From assembly GCF_001653515.1 (NCBI RefSeq), contig NZ_LYOY01000029.1, forward strand, positions 372,001 through 436,000: a DNA stretch of 64,000 bases, in the 5' to 3' direction. Below are positions 9,248 through 18,972 of this stretch, piece by piece; position 1 is the stretch's first letter, and each line of letters starts with the position of its first letter. Below the pieces are notes generated by a model. It did not search any database. It saw nothing but the letters and a program-made list of their open reading frames with translations, and was not told the origin of the DNA. Position numbers and translations under genes: made by a program. Source of the stretch: Streptomyces sp. ERV7. GTDB taxonomy: Bacteria; Actinomycetota; Actinomycetes; Streptomycetales; Streptomycetaceae.

Positions 9248-12200
9248 ATGTCGCAGTACCGCCAGGTGCCCGCCCAGGTCGACCTGCCCGCGCTGGAGCA
9301 CGCCGTGCTCGACTTCTGGCGCGAGTCCAAGGTCTTCGCCCAGAGCCTCGACCAGTCCGAGGGCCGCCCCGAGTGGGTGTTCTACGAGGGCCCGCCGACC
9401 GCCAACGGCATGCCCGGTGCCCACCACATCGAGGCCCGCGTCTTCAAGGACGTCTTCCCCCGCTTCCGGACCATGCAGGGCTACCACGTGGCCCGCAAGG
9501 CCGGCTGGGACTGCCACGGCCTGCCGGTCGAGCTCGCCGTGGAGAAGGAGCTCGGCTTCAACGGCAAGAAGGACATCGAGGCGTACGGCATCGCCGAGTT
9601 CAACGCCAAGTGCCGCGAGTCCGTGACCCGCCACACCGACGCCTTCGCCGAGCTCACGACCCGGATGGGCTACTGGGTCGACCTCGACGACGCCTACCGC
9701 ACGATGGACCCCGAGTACGTGGAGTCCGTCTGGTGGTCCCTGAAGGAGATCTTCAACAAGGGCCTGCTCACCCAGGACCACCGCGTCGCCCCCTGGTGCC
9801 CGCGCTGCGGCACGGGCCTCTCCGACCACGAGCTGGCGCAGGGGTACGAGACGGTCGTCGACCCCTCGGTCTTCGTCCGCTTCCCGCTGACCGGCGGCCC
9901 CCTCGCGGGCGAGGCGGCGCTCCTGGTGTGGACGACCACGCCCTGGACGCTGGTCTCCAACACCGCCGTGGCGGCCCACCCCGAGGTCACCTACGTGGTG
10001 GCCCGCCGCACCGGCGGCGAGGACACGGAGAAGCTGGTCGTCGCCCAGCCGCTCCTGGAGAAGGCCCTCGGCGAGGGCTGGGAGGCCACCGGGCAGACCT
10101 TCACGGGCGCCGAGATGGAGCGCTGGACCTACCAGCGCCCCTTCGAGCTCGTCGAGTTCCCCGAGCCCGCGCACTACGTGGTGAACGCCGAGTACGTGAC
10201 GACCGAGGACGGTACGGGTCTGGTCCACCAGTCCCCCGCCTTCGGCGCCGACGACCTCCTGGTCTGCAAGGCGTACGGCCTGCCGGTGGTGAACCCGGTC
10301 CGCCCCGACGGCACCTTCGAGGAGGACGTGCCGCTGGTCGGCGGCGTCTTCTTCAAGAAGGCCGACGAGAAGCTGACCCAGGACCTGGCCGAGCGCGGTC
10401 TGCTCTTCCGCCACGTCCCGTACGAGCACAGCTACCCGCACTGCTGGCGCTGCCACACCGCGCTGCTCTACTACGCGCAGCCGTCCTGGTACATCCGCAC
10501 CACCGCCGTCAAGGACGCGATGCTGCGGGAGAACGAGAAGACCAACTGGTTCCCGGACTCGGTCAAGCAGGGCCGCTTCGGAGACTGGCTGAACAACAAC
10601 ATCGACTGGGCGCTCTCCCGCAACCGCTACTGGGGTACCCCGCTGCCGATCTGGCGCTGCGAGGACGACCACCTGACCTGCGTCGGCTCGCGCGCCGAGC
10701 TGACCGAGCTGTCGGGCACCGACCAGACGGACCTCGACCCGCACCGCCCGTACATCGACGACGTCACCTTCACCTGCACGGCCGAGGGCTGCTCGCACAC
10801 GGCGGTCCGCGTCCCCGAGGTGATCGACGCCTGGTACGACTCGGGCTCGATGCCGTTCGCGCAGTGGGGCTACCCGCACAAGAACAAGGAACTGTTCGAG
10901 AGCCGCTACCCGGCGCAGTTCATCTCCGAGGCGATCGACCAGACCCGCGGCTGGTTCTACACGCTGATGGCGGTCGGCACGCTCGTCTTCGACAAGTCCG
11001 CGTACGAGAACGTGGTCTGCCTGGGCCACATCCTCGCCGAGGACGGCCGCAAGATGTCCAAGCACCTGGGCAACACCCTGGAGCCGATCCAGCTCATGGA
11101 CCAGCACGGCGCGGACGCGGTGCGCTGGTTCATGGCGGCCGGCGGCTCCCCGTGGGCGGCCCGCCGGGTGGGCCACGGCACCATCCAGGAGGTCGTCCGC
11201 AAGACGCTCCTCACGTACTGGAACACGGTGGCCTTCCAGGCGCTGTACGCCCGCACGTCCGACTGGGCGCCCAGCGCGGCCGACCCGGCCCCGGCCGACC
11301 GCACGGTCCTGGACCGCTGGCTGCTGAGCGAGCTGAACGCGCTGGTCGACCAGGTGACACAGGCGCTGGAGGCGTACGACACGCAGCGTGCCGGCAAGCT
11401 CCTGTCCACCTTCGTGGACGACCTGTCCAACTGGTACGTGCGCCGTTCGCGGCGCCGGTTCTGGCAGGGCGACAAGGCGGCGCTGCGCACGCTGCACGAC
11501 CCTGTCCAACTGGTACGTGCGCCGTTCGCGGCGCCGGTTCTGGCAGGGCGACAAGGCGGCGCTGCGCACGCTGCACGACGTGGTGGAGACGGTCACGCGG
11601 CTGCTGGCCCCGCTGACCCCGTTCATCACCGAGCGGGTGTGGCAGGACATGGTGGTGCCGGTGACGCCGGACGCCCCGGAGTCCGTGCACCTCTCCTCCT
11701 GGCCGAAGGCGGACACCTCGGCGATCGACCCGACGCTGTCGCAGCAGATGCTGCTCGTGCGGCGTCTGGTGGAGCTGGGCCGCGCCACGCGCGCGGAGTC
11801 GGGCGTCAAGACGCGCCAGCCGCTGTCGCGCGCGCTGGTGGCCGTGGCGGGCTTCGAGTCCCTCTCGCCGGAGCTGCACGCGCAGATCACGGAGGAGCTG
11901 AACGTCTCGTCGCTGGCGTCGCTCTCCGAGATGGGCGGCTCGCTGGTCGACACCACGGCCAAGGCGAACTTCCGTGCCCTGGGCAAGCGCTTCGGCAAGG
12001 GCGTCCAGGACGTGGCCAAGGCGGTCGCGGCGGCGGACGCGGCGGCGCTCTCGGCGTCCCTGCGGGACACGGGGGCGGCGTCGGTCGAGGTGGGTGGCGA
12101 GCAGATCGTGCTGGCCCCCGACGAGGTGATCATCACGGAGACCCCGCGCGAGGGGTGGTCCGTGGCCTCGGACTCCGGTGCGACGGTGGCCCTCGACCTG

Positions 12201-12479
12201 GAGATCACCCCGGAGCTGCGCCTCGCGGGCCTGGCCCGTGACGCGATCCGGCTGATCCAGGAGGCGCGCAAGAACAGCGGGCTGGATGTGGCGGACCGGA
12301 TCGCGGTGCGCTGGGAGTCGTCGGACGCGGAGGTCGTCTCGGCGCTCTCCGCCCACGCGGAGCTGATCGCGGAGGAGGTCCTGGCGACGGACTACGCGTC
12401 CGGCGAGGCGGACGCGTCCTACGGCGACCCGTTCACGGACGAGCCCCTGGCCCTGACGTTCCGCCTGCGCAAGGCGTAG
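9248..12479 (+). CDS. ileS: Isoleucyl-tRNA synthetase, interrupted by a 79-bp tandem duplication
   Basis: Charges tRNA-Ile. The reading from 9248 has the class I HIGH-like motif (ANGMPGAHH, residues 52-60), the CP1 editing domain, and KMSKH at 602-606. At 11422-11500 a 79-bp segment is immediately repeated; because 79 is not a multiple of 3, this frame then reads nonsense to a stop at 12241. The true C-terminal part (VVETVTRLLAPLTPFITERV to RLRKA) continues in another frame to 12479. Removing one repeat unit restores a continuous 1,050-aa protein, the usual length of type 2 IleRS. Loss of this gene should be lethal unless another ileS exists, so a sequence or assembly error is likely. Confidence 0.93.
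11422..11579 (+). repeat. Perfect 79-bp tandem duplication within ileS
   Basis: Unit 1 is 11422-11500 and unit 2 is 11501-11579, identical throughout and starting CCTGTCCAACTGGTACGTGC. The base before each unit differs (A at 11421, C at 11500), so the duplicated length is exactly 79. It shifts the ileS frame by +1. Confidence 0.97.
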
Positions 12480-12546
12480 CCGGCACACGGTCCGCAGCGG
12501 CCCGCCTCCCCCTCGCCGGGGGGTGGGGAACCGCCGCCGTAGGCGC

Positions 12547-12588
12547 AAAAAAGGGCCGGGCCCCCGGAAATCCGGGGGCCCGGCCCTT
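12547..12588 (-). terminator. Strong intrinsic terminator between divIVA and ileS
   Basis: A perfect 18-bp stem (12551-12568 with 12571-12588, AAGGGCCGGGCCCCCGGA) with a 2-nt gap at the apex. Read on the minus strand it ends in a T6 run, an intrinsic terminator for divIVA. As a hairpin it probably also stops ileS transcription from the other side. Confidence 0.85.
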
Positions 12589-12634
12589 CAGCCTGCCGAC
12601 GGCTGTGCGCGGCGTACGCGCGTACCGCAGCCCG

Positions 12635-13984
12635 TCAGTTGTCGTCCTCGTCGATCAGGAAGCCCCGCATCGGAGAGGGAGCCTGCTGCATCGGCGACGG
12701 CCCCTGCGGCCGCACCGGCGCCATCGGCTGCGTCATCGCGGGCGACATCTGCTGCTGCCCGCCGTACGACGGCGCGCCGCCCATCGACGGCTGGCCACCC
12801 ATCGTGTGGCCCATCGAACCCGCACCGGCCGACGCCATCGACCCGCTCATCTGCGGGGCCGGCGGCAGCGACGCGGTCGCCGGGGTGCGCGGCGGAGCCA
12901 GCGAGTCGTCGGCCTGGGTCTCCAGCTGACGCAGCTGCGACTCCAGGTAGGACTTCAGTCGCGTACGGTACTCGCGCTCGAAGCCGCGCAGGTCCTCGAC
13001 CTTGCGCTCAAGGGTGGCGCGGGCGGACTCCAGGGAGCCCATCGCGACGCGGTGCTTCTCCTGGGCGTCCCGCTCCAGCGCGTCGGCCTTGGCGCGGGCG
13101 TCCCGCTCCAGGCCCTCGGCGCGCGACCGGGCCTCGCCGACGATCTTGTTGGCCTCGGAGCGGGCCTCGGCGATCGCCTGGTCGGCGGTCTGCTGGGCCA
13201 GCGAGAGGACACGCGCGGCGCTGTCGCCGCCGGGGCCCTGGCCGGGCTGCGGGCCGTGGCCGCCCATGGGGCCGCCCATCGGCTGGCCCATGGGGCCCTG
13301 GCCGAGCTGGTTCTGGGCAAGCTGGTTCTGGCCCATCGGACCCTGGCCCATGGGGCCCTGACCCAGCTGGTTCTGGCCCATGGGGCCCTGGCCGAGCTGG
13401 TTCTGCGCGAGCTGGTTCTGGCCCATCGGACCCTGGCCCATGGGGCCCTGACCCAGCTGGTTCTGGCCCATGGGGCCCTGGCCGAGCTGGTTCTGCGCGT
13501 TCTGGCCCATGGGGCCCTGGCCGAGCTGGTTCTGCGCGAGCTGGTTCTGGCCCATCGGACCCTGGCCCATGGGGCCCTGACCCAGCTGGTTCTGGCCCAT
13601 GGGGCCCTGGCCGTGCTGGCCCTGCGGGCCGTGGCCACCGGGACCGGCGGGCAGCTGCGGAGCGCCGCTCGGCAGCTGGGGCGGGCCCATCTGCGGCTGC
13701 TGCTGCACCTGCGGAGGTCCGGATATGGCGGCGGGCACGGGCGCGCCCGGACCACGCTGGTCCTGCGGCTCCGGCTTGCGCATACCCTGCTGCTGCTGGT
13801 TCTGCGCGGCGGCACGCGTCGCGGCGGCCAGCTTGGCGCGCAGGTCCTCGTTCTCGCGAAGCAGGCGGGTCAGTTCGGCTTCGACCTCGTCCAGGAAGGC
13901 ATCGACCTCGTCCTCGTCGTAGCCTTCGCGGAGCCGGACGGTCGTGAACTGCTTGTTCCGCACGTCCTCAGGGGTCAGCGGCAT
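12635..13984 (-). CDS. divIVA: DivIVA polar growth protein
   Basis: 449 aa. The N-terminal membrane-binding domain (MPLTPEDVRNKQFTTVRLRE, then DEVDAFLDEVEAELTRLL) is diagnostic of DivIVA/Wag31. A coiled coil follows, then a low-complexity block of GQGPMGQNQL repeats (roughly residues 120-240), a second long coiled coil (about 255-365), and a Pro/Met/Gly-rich tail. In Streptomyces DivIVA marks hyphal tips, directs apical wall growth and is essential. It ends the minus-strand dcw cluster downstream of yggT and sepF. The repeat block is longer than I would expect and may vary between strains. Confidence 0.96.
   Translation of the reverse strand: MPLTPEDVRNKQFTTVRLREGYDEDEVDAFLDEVEAELTRLLRENEDLRAKLAAATRAAAQNQQQQGMRKPEPQDQRGPGAPVPAAISGPPQVQQQPQMGPPQLPSGAPQLPAGPGGHGPQGQHGQGPMGQNQLGQGPMGQGPMGQNQLAQNQLGQGPMGQNAQNQLGQGPMGQNQLGQGPMGQGPMGQNQLAQNQLGQGPMGQNQLGQGPMGQGPMGQNQLAQNQLGQGPMGQPMGGPMGGHGPQPGQGPGGDSAARVLSLAQQTADQAIAEARSEANKIVGEARSRAEGLERDARAKADALERDAQEKHRVAMGSLESARATLERKVEDLRGFEREYRTRLKSYLESQLRQLETQADDSLAPPRTPATASLPPAPQMSGSMASAGAGSMGHTMGGQPSMGGAPSYGGQQQMSPAMTQPMAPVRPQGPSPMQQAPSPMRGFLIDEDDN
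13285..13618 (-). repeat. Degenerate tandem repeats encoding GPMGQNQL units of DivIVA
   Basis: Repeated CCCATGGGGCCCTGGCCGAG and CCCAGCTGGTTCTGGCCCAT blocks recur on a higher-order pattern of about 110-130 bp. They encode GQGPMGQNQLAQNQLGQGPM-type peptide units. Such arrays expand and contract by slippage and are hard to assemble from short reads. Confidence 0.85.
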
Positions 13985-14039
13985 CTCTTCTTCACCTCTA
14001 CGTAGTCGTCGGCAGTCGGCAGGACCGTGTCGCTCACAT

Positions 14040-14330
14040 CTATCTCCCCACGCTGGTGACGATGGAGATCAGGATGTACACGATGATCATCAGAACGAAG
14101 AAGGACAGGTCGAGTGCCACGCCCCCGAGACGCAGCGGCGGAATGAACCGCCGCAGAAGCTTGAGCGGTGGATCGGTGACAGTGTAGGTGGCCTCAAGAA
14201 CGACCACCATCGCCTTGCCGGGTTCCCATGAACGTGCGAACTGCAAGACGTAGTCCATGACGAGCCGGAAGATCAGCACGATGAGGAAGCACATCAGCGC
14301 GATGTAGACCACATCCAATGCGACGCCCAT
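14040..14330 (-). CDS. YggT-family membrane protein
   Basis: 96 aa with two hydrophobic segments (VVYIALMCFLIVLIFRLVMDYV and SFFVLMIIVYILISIVTSVG) separated by the conserved TDPPLKLLRRFIPPLRLGGVALD loop of YggT/Ycf19 proteins. It lies between sepF and divIVA, the standard actinobacterial position (ylmG). The family has been linked to division and membrane organisation; the exact role is unknown. Confidence 0.9.
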   Translation of the reverse strand: MGVALDVVYIALMCFLIVLIFRLVMDYVLQFARSWEPGKAMVVVLEATYTVTDPPLKLLRRFIPPLRLGGVALDLSFFVLMIIVYILISIVTSVGR

Positions 14331-14401
14331 CTCGCGCTTCCCTCTCCCCTTGCCCTCTGTGCCCCCGGCCCCTTGGCCGGATCGTTCCCGGTGTCGTGTT
14401 C

Positions 14402-15019
14402 TCAGCTCTGGTTGAAGAAACCGCCCTCTGCGATACGGGCCTTGTCCTCCGCCGTGACATCGACGTTAGCAGGAGACAGCAGGAACACCTTCTGCGTCAC
14501 CCGTTCAATGCTGCCGTGCAAACCAAACACAAGTCCGGCGGCAAAGTCGACAAGTCGCTTCGCATCCGTGTCGTCCATCTCGGTGAGGTTCATGATCACC
14601 GGCGTGCCCTCGCGGAAGTGTTCCCCGATGGTACGGGCCTCGTTGTAGGTCCGCGGGTGCAGCGTGGTGATGCGGTAGGGCTCCCGCTCGGACACGACCT
14701 TGGGCATGATCACCGGTGCGTTCTTCTCCAGGCTCGGACGTTCAGGTGTGATGGATGCCACGGGGGCGATTCGCGCCGGACGCCCCGATTCCGCAGGCAT
14801 CACGGCTGCGTGGGAGACCGGTTCACGGGGGGCCGGCGGCTGTACGGCTCGTACCGGTTCGTCCCGTTCGACCTGATGCGGAGGCTGGTGCCGCCGACGG
14901 TCCCGCTCGGGCTCCGGCTCGGGTTCGAACTCGTCATCGGGGTCGAACCCCGGGCCGTCGTACCCATCGTCCTCCACGAGACCGAGGTAGACCGCCATCT
15001 TGCGCATCGCGCCGGCCAT
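14402..15019 (-). CDS. sepF: Cell division protein SepF
   Basis: 205 aa. An N-terminal amphipathic helix ([18 protein letters not shown]) that would anchor FtsZ to membrane is followed by an acidic/Arg-rich linker, then the SepF fold from about residue 100 ([58 protein letters not shown]). It links FtsZ polymers to the membrane, doing the job of FtsA/ZipA, which Streptomyces lacks. It is followed by yggT and divIVA; the 142-bp gap before it probably holds a promoter. Confidence 0.95.
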   Translation of the reverse strand: MAGAMRKMAVYLGLVEDDGYDGPGFDPDDEFEPEPEPERDRRRHQPPHQVERDEPVRAVQPPAPREPVSHAAVMPAESGRPARIAPVASITPERPSLEKNAPVIMPKVVSEREPYRITTLHPRTYNEARTIGEHFREGTPVIMNLTEMDDTDAKRLVDFAAGLVFGLHGSIERVTQKVFLLSPANVDVTAEDKARIAEGGFFNQS

Positions 15020-15161
15020 GCTCCGATTCCTCCGCTCTGTGGTGGATCGCCCTTGTCGCCAAATGTCGCAGTGTCACCAAGTGCCCACGATCCACTAGGT
15101 CTGCCCACCGAAGAGTGGGAATGACCATATTTTCTGCTGTGGTCCGACTTGCTTCGCGACG

Positions 15162-15902
15162 TTACCCGAGCCGGGGTCGGACTCCGAGTACCGCCGTACC
15201 GACGCGTACATGTGTCGCTCCGGCCGCAACAGCCTCTTCGAGGTCCGCACTCATCCCTGCTGACACCATGTTCGCAGCCGGATGAGCGCGGCGCAGGTCA
15301 GTCGACAAATCCATCAGCCGCTCGAATGCGGCCCGTTCGCGGCCCGCGTACTCGCCCGCCAGCGGCGCCACGGTCATCAGACCGTCCAGCCGCAGACCGG
15401 GCGCGTCCGCCACAAGTCCGGCCAACTGCTCGATTCCGTCGGGAGCGACACCGCCCCGCTCTCCCCGCGCACCCGACTCCGCGTCGAGCGCGACCTGGAT
15501 GAGACAGCCCACCTCCCGCTCCGCCTTCACGGCGGCCGCGGAGAGCGCGCCGACCAGCCTGTCCCGGTCGACGGACTGCACCAGATCCGAGTAAGTCACC
15601 ACGGAACGGACCTTGTTCGTCTGGAGCTGGCCCACGAAGTGCCAGCGCAGATCCGCGAGGTCCGCGCAGTCGGCCGCCTTGGGTGCGGCATCCTGGTCCC
15701 GGTTCTCGGCGACCTGACGCACCCCCAGCTCGTACAGGAGCCGGACGTCGCTCGCGGGGTAGGTCTTGGTGACCACGATGAGCGTCACGTCGTCCCGCTT
15801 GCGTCCGGCGGCCGCACAGGCCGCGGAGATACGTTCCTCCACCTGTGCCAGGTTCGCGGCGAGTTCCGCCTTGCGGCCCGTCGGGCCGGTCAGGTCCGTC
15901 AT
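15162..15902 (-). CDS. YggS-family PLP-binding homeostasis protein
   Basis: 246 aa from the ATG at 15902, whose ATGA overlaps the pgeF stop. It is the single-domain alanine-racemase-like barrel: VTLIVVTKTYPASDV carries the PLP lysine, then VAENRDQDA, WHFVGQLQTNK and the phosphate-binding end SAGMSADLEEAVAAGATHVRVGTAVLG. It controls pyridoxal phosphate levels and has no known catalytic turnover. The ylmE position between ylmD and sepF is conserved across Gram-positives. Confidence 0.93.
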   Translation of the reverse strand: MTDLTGPTGRKAELAANLAQVEERISAACAAAGRKRDDVTLIVVTKTYPASDVRLLYELGVRQVAENRDQDAAPKAADCADLADLRWHFVGQLQTNKVRSVVTYSDLVQSVDRDRLVGALSAAAVKAEREVGCLIQVALDAESGARGERGGVAPDGIEQLAGLVADAPGLRLDGLMTVAPLAGEYAGRERAAFERLMDLSTDLRRAHPAANMVSAGMSADLEEAVAAGATHVRVGTAVLGVRPRLG

Positions 15903-16672
15903 GCCCCGCTCCCCTCTCCCTCGGCCCCTCCGGCTCCCGCCGTGTCGAGCCAGACGTATCCGGCGAGCCGCCCGGTGGTGCGGTCGCGGCGGTACGAGAA
16001 GTGGTCGTGCGATTCGAGCGTGCACACCCCCGACGCCTGCCGGTCCGTCACCCCGAGCGCCGCCAGCTGCGCGTGCACTCCGGCGGTCACGTCGACCGCG
16101 GGAGTCCCCCAGCTGGTCTTCGACCAGGCGGCCGGCTCGGCCGCGGCGACCTCGTCCCGCATCGCCTCCGGGACCTCGTAGCACTCGCCGCAGACGGCGG
16201 GCCCGGTCCGCGCGGTGATCCGGGACGGCTCGGCCCCGAGCGAGACCATCGCCTCGACCGTCGCCGGCACCACGCCCGCGACCATCCCGGGCCGCCCCGC
16301 GTGCGCGGCGGCCGCCACCCCGGCGACCGGGTCGGCGAGGAGAACGGGCGTGCAGTCGGCGGTCAGTACCGCGAGGGCCAGCCCGCGACGGGCGGTCACC
16401 ACCGCGTCCACCGCCGGGACCTCGGCGCCGGCGCCCCACGGCCCGTCCACCACGGCCACGTCCCGCCCGTGCACCTGGTTCATCCAGACCACCAGGTCCG
16501 CGTCGAGCCCCAGGGCCCTGGCGGTGAGGCCGCGGTTGTTCCGGACCGCGGCGGGGTCGTCGCCGACCGCGCCGCCGAGGTTGAGCTCCTCGTACGGAGC
16601 GGCGCTCACTCCGCCCCACCGGTCGGTGAAGGCGAAGTGCGCGCCGCTCACGAGGGAGTGCTGCCCTATCAC
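15899..16672 (-). CDS. pgeF: Peptidoglycan editing factor / multicopper polyphenol-oxidase-fold protein
   Basis: 257 aa, GTG start overlapping the ftsZ stop by 4 bp. Family motifs are [40 protein letters not shown] and [15 protein letters not shown]; His and Cys residues in them form the Zn/Cu site. In E. coli the homologue YfiH removes L-Ser misincorporated in UDP-MurNAc peptides; older names call it laccase-domain protein YlmD. Position between ftsZ and yggS agrees with a cell-wall role. Confidence 0.9.
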   Translation of the reverse strand: MIGQHSLVSGAHFAFTDRWGGVSAAPYEELNLGGAVGDDPAAVRNNRGLTARALGLDADLVVWMNQVHGRDVAVVDGPWGAGAEVPAVDAVVTARRGLALAVLTADCTPVLLADPVAGVAAAAHAGRPGMVAGVVPATVEAMVSLGAEPSRITARTGPAVCGECYEVPEAMRDEVAAAEPAAWSKTSWGTPAVDVTAGVHAQLAALGVTDRQASGVCTLESHDHFSYRRDRTTGRLAGYVWLDTAGAGGAEGEGSGA

Positions 16673-17862
16673 TTCAAGAAGTCCGGGACATCCAGCTCTT
16701 CGGCCTGGCTGTCCTGGTACGGGCGGGCCGTCGGCACCTGCGGCGGGTTGGTCTCGCCGGCCGGGGCCGTCTCGACCGGCGCCGGGGCCGGGGTGTCCTC
16801 GCGCGGGCTCACGGTGCCGAGCCCACCGAGGGGGCGCTCGGCCGCGCGGACCGGCGCGGGCTCCTCGCGCTTGGCGGCGGTGGAGCCCAGCACGGTGTCG
16901 CGGCGGGCGGGCGGCTGGCCGCCGTCGAACCCGGCCGCGATGACCGTGACCCGTACCTCGTCGCCCAGCGCGTCGTCGATGACCGCGCCGAAGATGATGT
17001 TGGCCTCGGGGTGGGCGGCCTCGCTGACCAGCTGCGCGGCCTCGTTGATCTCGAAGAGACCGAGGTCCGAGCCGCCGGAGATGGAGAGCAGCACACCGCG
17101 GGCGCCGTCGATGGACGCCTCCAGGAGCGGCGAGGAGATCGCCATCTCGGCGGCGGCCACCGCGCGGTCGTCGCCGCGCGCCGAGCCGATGCCCATGAGC
17201 GCCGAACCGGCCTCGGACATGACCGACTTGACGTCGGCGAAGTCGAGGTTGATCAGGCCCGGGGTGGTGATCAGGTCGGTGATGCCCTGGACGCCGGAGA
17301 GCAGCACCTGGTCGGCCGACTTGAACGCGTCGAGCACCGAGACCTGGCGGTCCGAGATGGACAGCAGCCGGTCGTTGGGGATGACGATGAGGGTGTCGAC
17401 CTCTTCGCGGAGCTCGGCGATGCCGTCCTCCGCCTGGTTGGCGCGACGGCGGCCCTCGAAGGTGAACGGCCGGGTGACCACACCGATCGTGAGGGCGCCG
17501 AGCGAGCGCGCGATGTTGGCGACGACGGGTGCGCCGCCGGTGCCGGTGCCGCCGCCCTCGCCCGCGGTGACGAAGACCATGTCGGCCCCCTTGAGGACCT
17601 CCTCGATCTCCTCGCGGTGGTCCTCTGCCGCCTTGCGCCCGACTGCCGGGTTGGCTCCGGCCCCGAGGCCGCGGGTGAGTTCACGGCCGACGTCGAGCTT
17701 GACGTCGGCGTCGCTCATCAACAGAGCTTGTGCGTCGGTGTTGATCGCGATGAACTCGACGCCCTTGAGACCGACCTCGATCATTCGGTTGATGGCATTG
17801 ACACCACCGCCGCCGACACCGATGACCTTGATGACTGCGAGGTAGTTCTGCGGTGCTGCCAC
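16669..17862 (-). CDS. ftsZ: Cell division GTPase FtsZ
   Basis: 397 aa from the GTG at 17862, giving [20 protein letters not shown] as in other streptomycetes, with GAGAGG about 10 nt upstream; an upstream in-frame start at 17913 only adds a non-conserved leader. The tubulin signature [13 protein letters not shown], the T7 synergy loop [11 protein letters not shown] and the C-terminal peptide DVPDFLK (binding SepF/FtsW) are intact. It forms Z rings at cross-walls and sporulation ladders. It ends in a 4-bp overlap with pgeF. Confidence 0.98.
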   Translation of the reverse strand: MAAPQNYLAVIKVIGVGGGGVNAINRMIEVGLKGVEFIAINTDAQALLMSDADVKLDVGRELTRGLGAGANPAVGRKAAEDHREEIEEVLKGADMVFVTAGEGGGTGTGGAPVVANIARSLGALTIGVVTRPFTFEGRRRANQAEDGIAELREEVDTLIVIPNDRLLSISDRQVSVLDAFKSADQVLLSGVQGITDLITTPGLINLDFADVKSVMSEAGSALMGIGSARGDDRAVAAAEMAISSPLLEASIDGARGVLLSISGGSDLGLFEINEAAQLVSEAAHPEANIIFGAVIDDALGDEVRVTVIAAGFDGGQPPARRDTVLGSTAAKREEPAPVRAAERPLGGLGTVSPREDTPAPAPVETAPAGETNPPQVPTARPYQDSQAEELDVPDFLK

Positions 17863-18138
17863 GTCGAAGGCCTCTCGCCTCGAGTTACGGGTCGTCACGT
17901 GCGGGTGTCGCACGGCGACGACGAATGCCGATGTGGGACGGTCCGAACGCCGACCCGAACCCTAACGTTGAAGTTTAGGGTTACCAATGTGTCTGTTCCC
18001 TGGACTCTTCCGAACAGGACACTAAGTCGACAAGTGGCGCACGTTCAACGAACACGCCGAACCTCCCGTTTTTCTTTTCACCCTATGTGATCACCCGTAG
18101 CGATGACCAACCAGGGTGCTGGCCAGCGCATATGTGCG
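17863..18138 (-). promoter_or_regulatory. ftsQ-ftsZ intergenic promoter region with an 8-bp palindrome
   Basis: This 276-bp gap is where streptomycete ftsZ has several promoters, one developmentally induced for sporulation septation. A perfect inverted repeat AACCCTAA (17958-17965) / TTAGGGTT (17975-17982), spaced 9 nt, sits about 95 nt upstream of the start. It is AT-rich for this genome and could be an operator or part of a promoter. I cannot assign individual promoters. Confidence 0.6.
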
Positions 18139-18948
18139 TCAACTCCCCGATGCCGCAGGGGCGGTGGGGGCGCTCACATCGAAGTACCGCGCCCTGGGCG
18201 CCGCTTTCATGAGGGCGACCAGCGTACGGGCCTTGAGTTCCCCCTCCTCTTCACTGCCCCACAGGACGGTACGCCCGCGGCTCAACTCCAGGGAGACCGC
18301 GTCGTAGGAGGTGACCCGGACGAGTCGGGTGTCCTTGGCTACTGCGGACGGGAGTTCGCCCGCCACCCGGACCGCCTCGCGCACCAGTGCGTCGACCGGA
18401 AAACGGCGCAGAGAGGACGAATTGCCGGAGCTGTCCGGGTTCAGTTCGAGCAGCGGTACGTGCGCGGGCGCCTTGGCGACCGTGGCGAACCGCACACCCT
18501 TGGCGTCCACTTCGGTGAAGTTCACGCCTTTTTTCATCAGCAGGACGGGCTTGCGCTCGGTGACGTCCAGCGCGATGCCGTGCGGCCAGGAGCGGCTGAC
18601 CTCCACCGAGTCCAGCCGCGGCAGCTTGCGCAGCAGCCGCGCCTCGATCGCCCCGGTGTCGACCGAGACCAGCGGCGATCCGACCGGAACGGCCGCCACC
18701 GCCTCGACTTCGGCGGGGGTGAGCACCTCGGTGCCGGTGGTCTCCACCCGCTCGACCCGCAGCCAGGTGGAGCCGTACAGCACCCAGGCGACGGCCGCGC
18801 CGACGACGACGGCCGTGGCCAGAACCAGCAGCATCCGACGCCGGGCGGGCAGCCGCAGCCGCAGCCGCCTGGCGGGGCGGCGGGGGCCGGACGGGCCGGA
18901 CTTCTTCGCCTGCCCCGCTCCGCGTCGAGCGGTCGCCTGTCCGGCCAC
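18139..18948 (-). CDS. ftsQ: Cell division protein FtsQ
   Basis: 269 aa. A basic cytoplasmic tail (1-38), one membrane helix (MLLVLATAVVVGAAVAWVLY), the POTRA domain (WLRVERVETTGTEVLTPAEV, GSPLVSVDTGAIEARLLRKL) and the beta domain to the C-terminus. With FtsL and FtsB it signals septal synthesis. It starts 24 bp after murG and is followed by the ftsZ promoter region. Confidence 0.95.
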   Translation of the reverse strand: MAGQATARRGAGQAKKSGPSGPRRPARRLRLRLPARRRMLLVLATAVVVGAAVAWVLYGSTWLRVERVETTGTEVLTPAEVEAVAAVPVGSPLVSVDTGAIEARLLRKLPRLDSVEVSRSWPHGIALDVTERKPVLLMKKGVNFTEVDAKGVRFATVAKAPAHVPLLELNPDSSGNSSSLRRFPVDALVREAVRVAGELPSAVAKDTRLVRVTSYDAVSLELSRGRTVLWGSEEEGELKARTLVALMKAAPRARYFDVSAPTAPAASGS

Positions 18949-18972
18949 GGTCCCCTGCCTTCTGCCGCTCCG

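Noticed and set aside
11422..12241. Programmed frameshift in ileS
   Set aside because: The shift is caused by an exact 79-bp duplication, with no slippery site or stimulatory structure evident.
13285..13618. Regular repeats resembling a CRISPR array
   Set aside because: The repeats are in frame, encode GQGPMGQNQL units of DivIVA, and have no unique spacers or cas genes nearby.
12605..14005. Plus-strand frame opposite divIVA
   Set aside because: Leu/Ala/His-rich shadow of the divIVA repeats with no recognisable start or domain.
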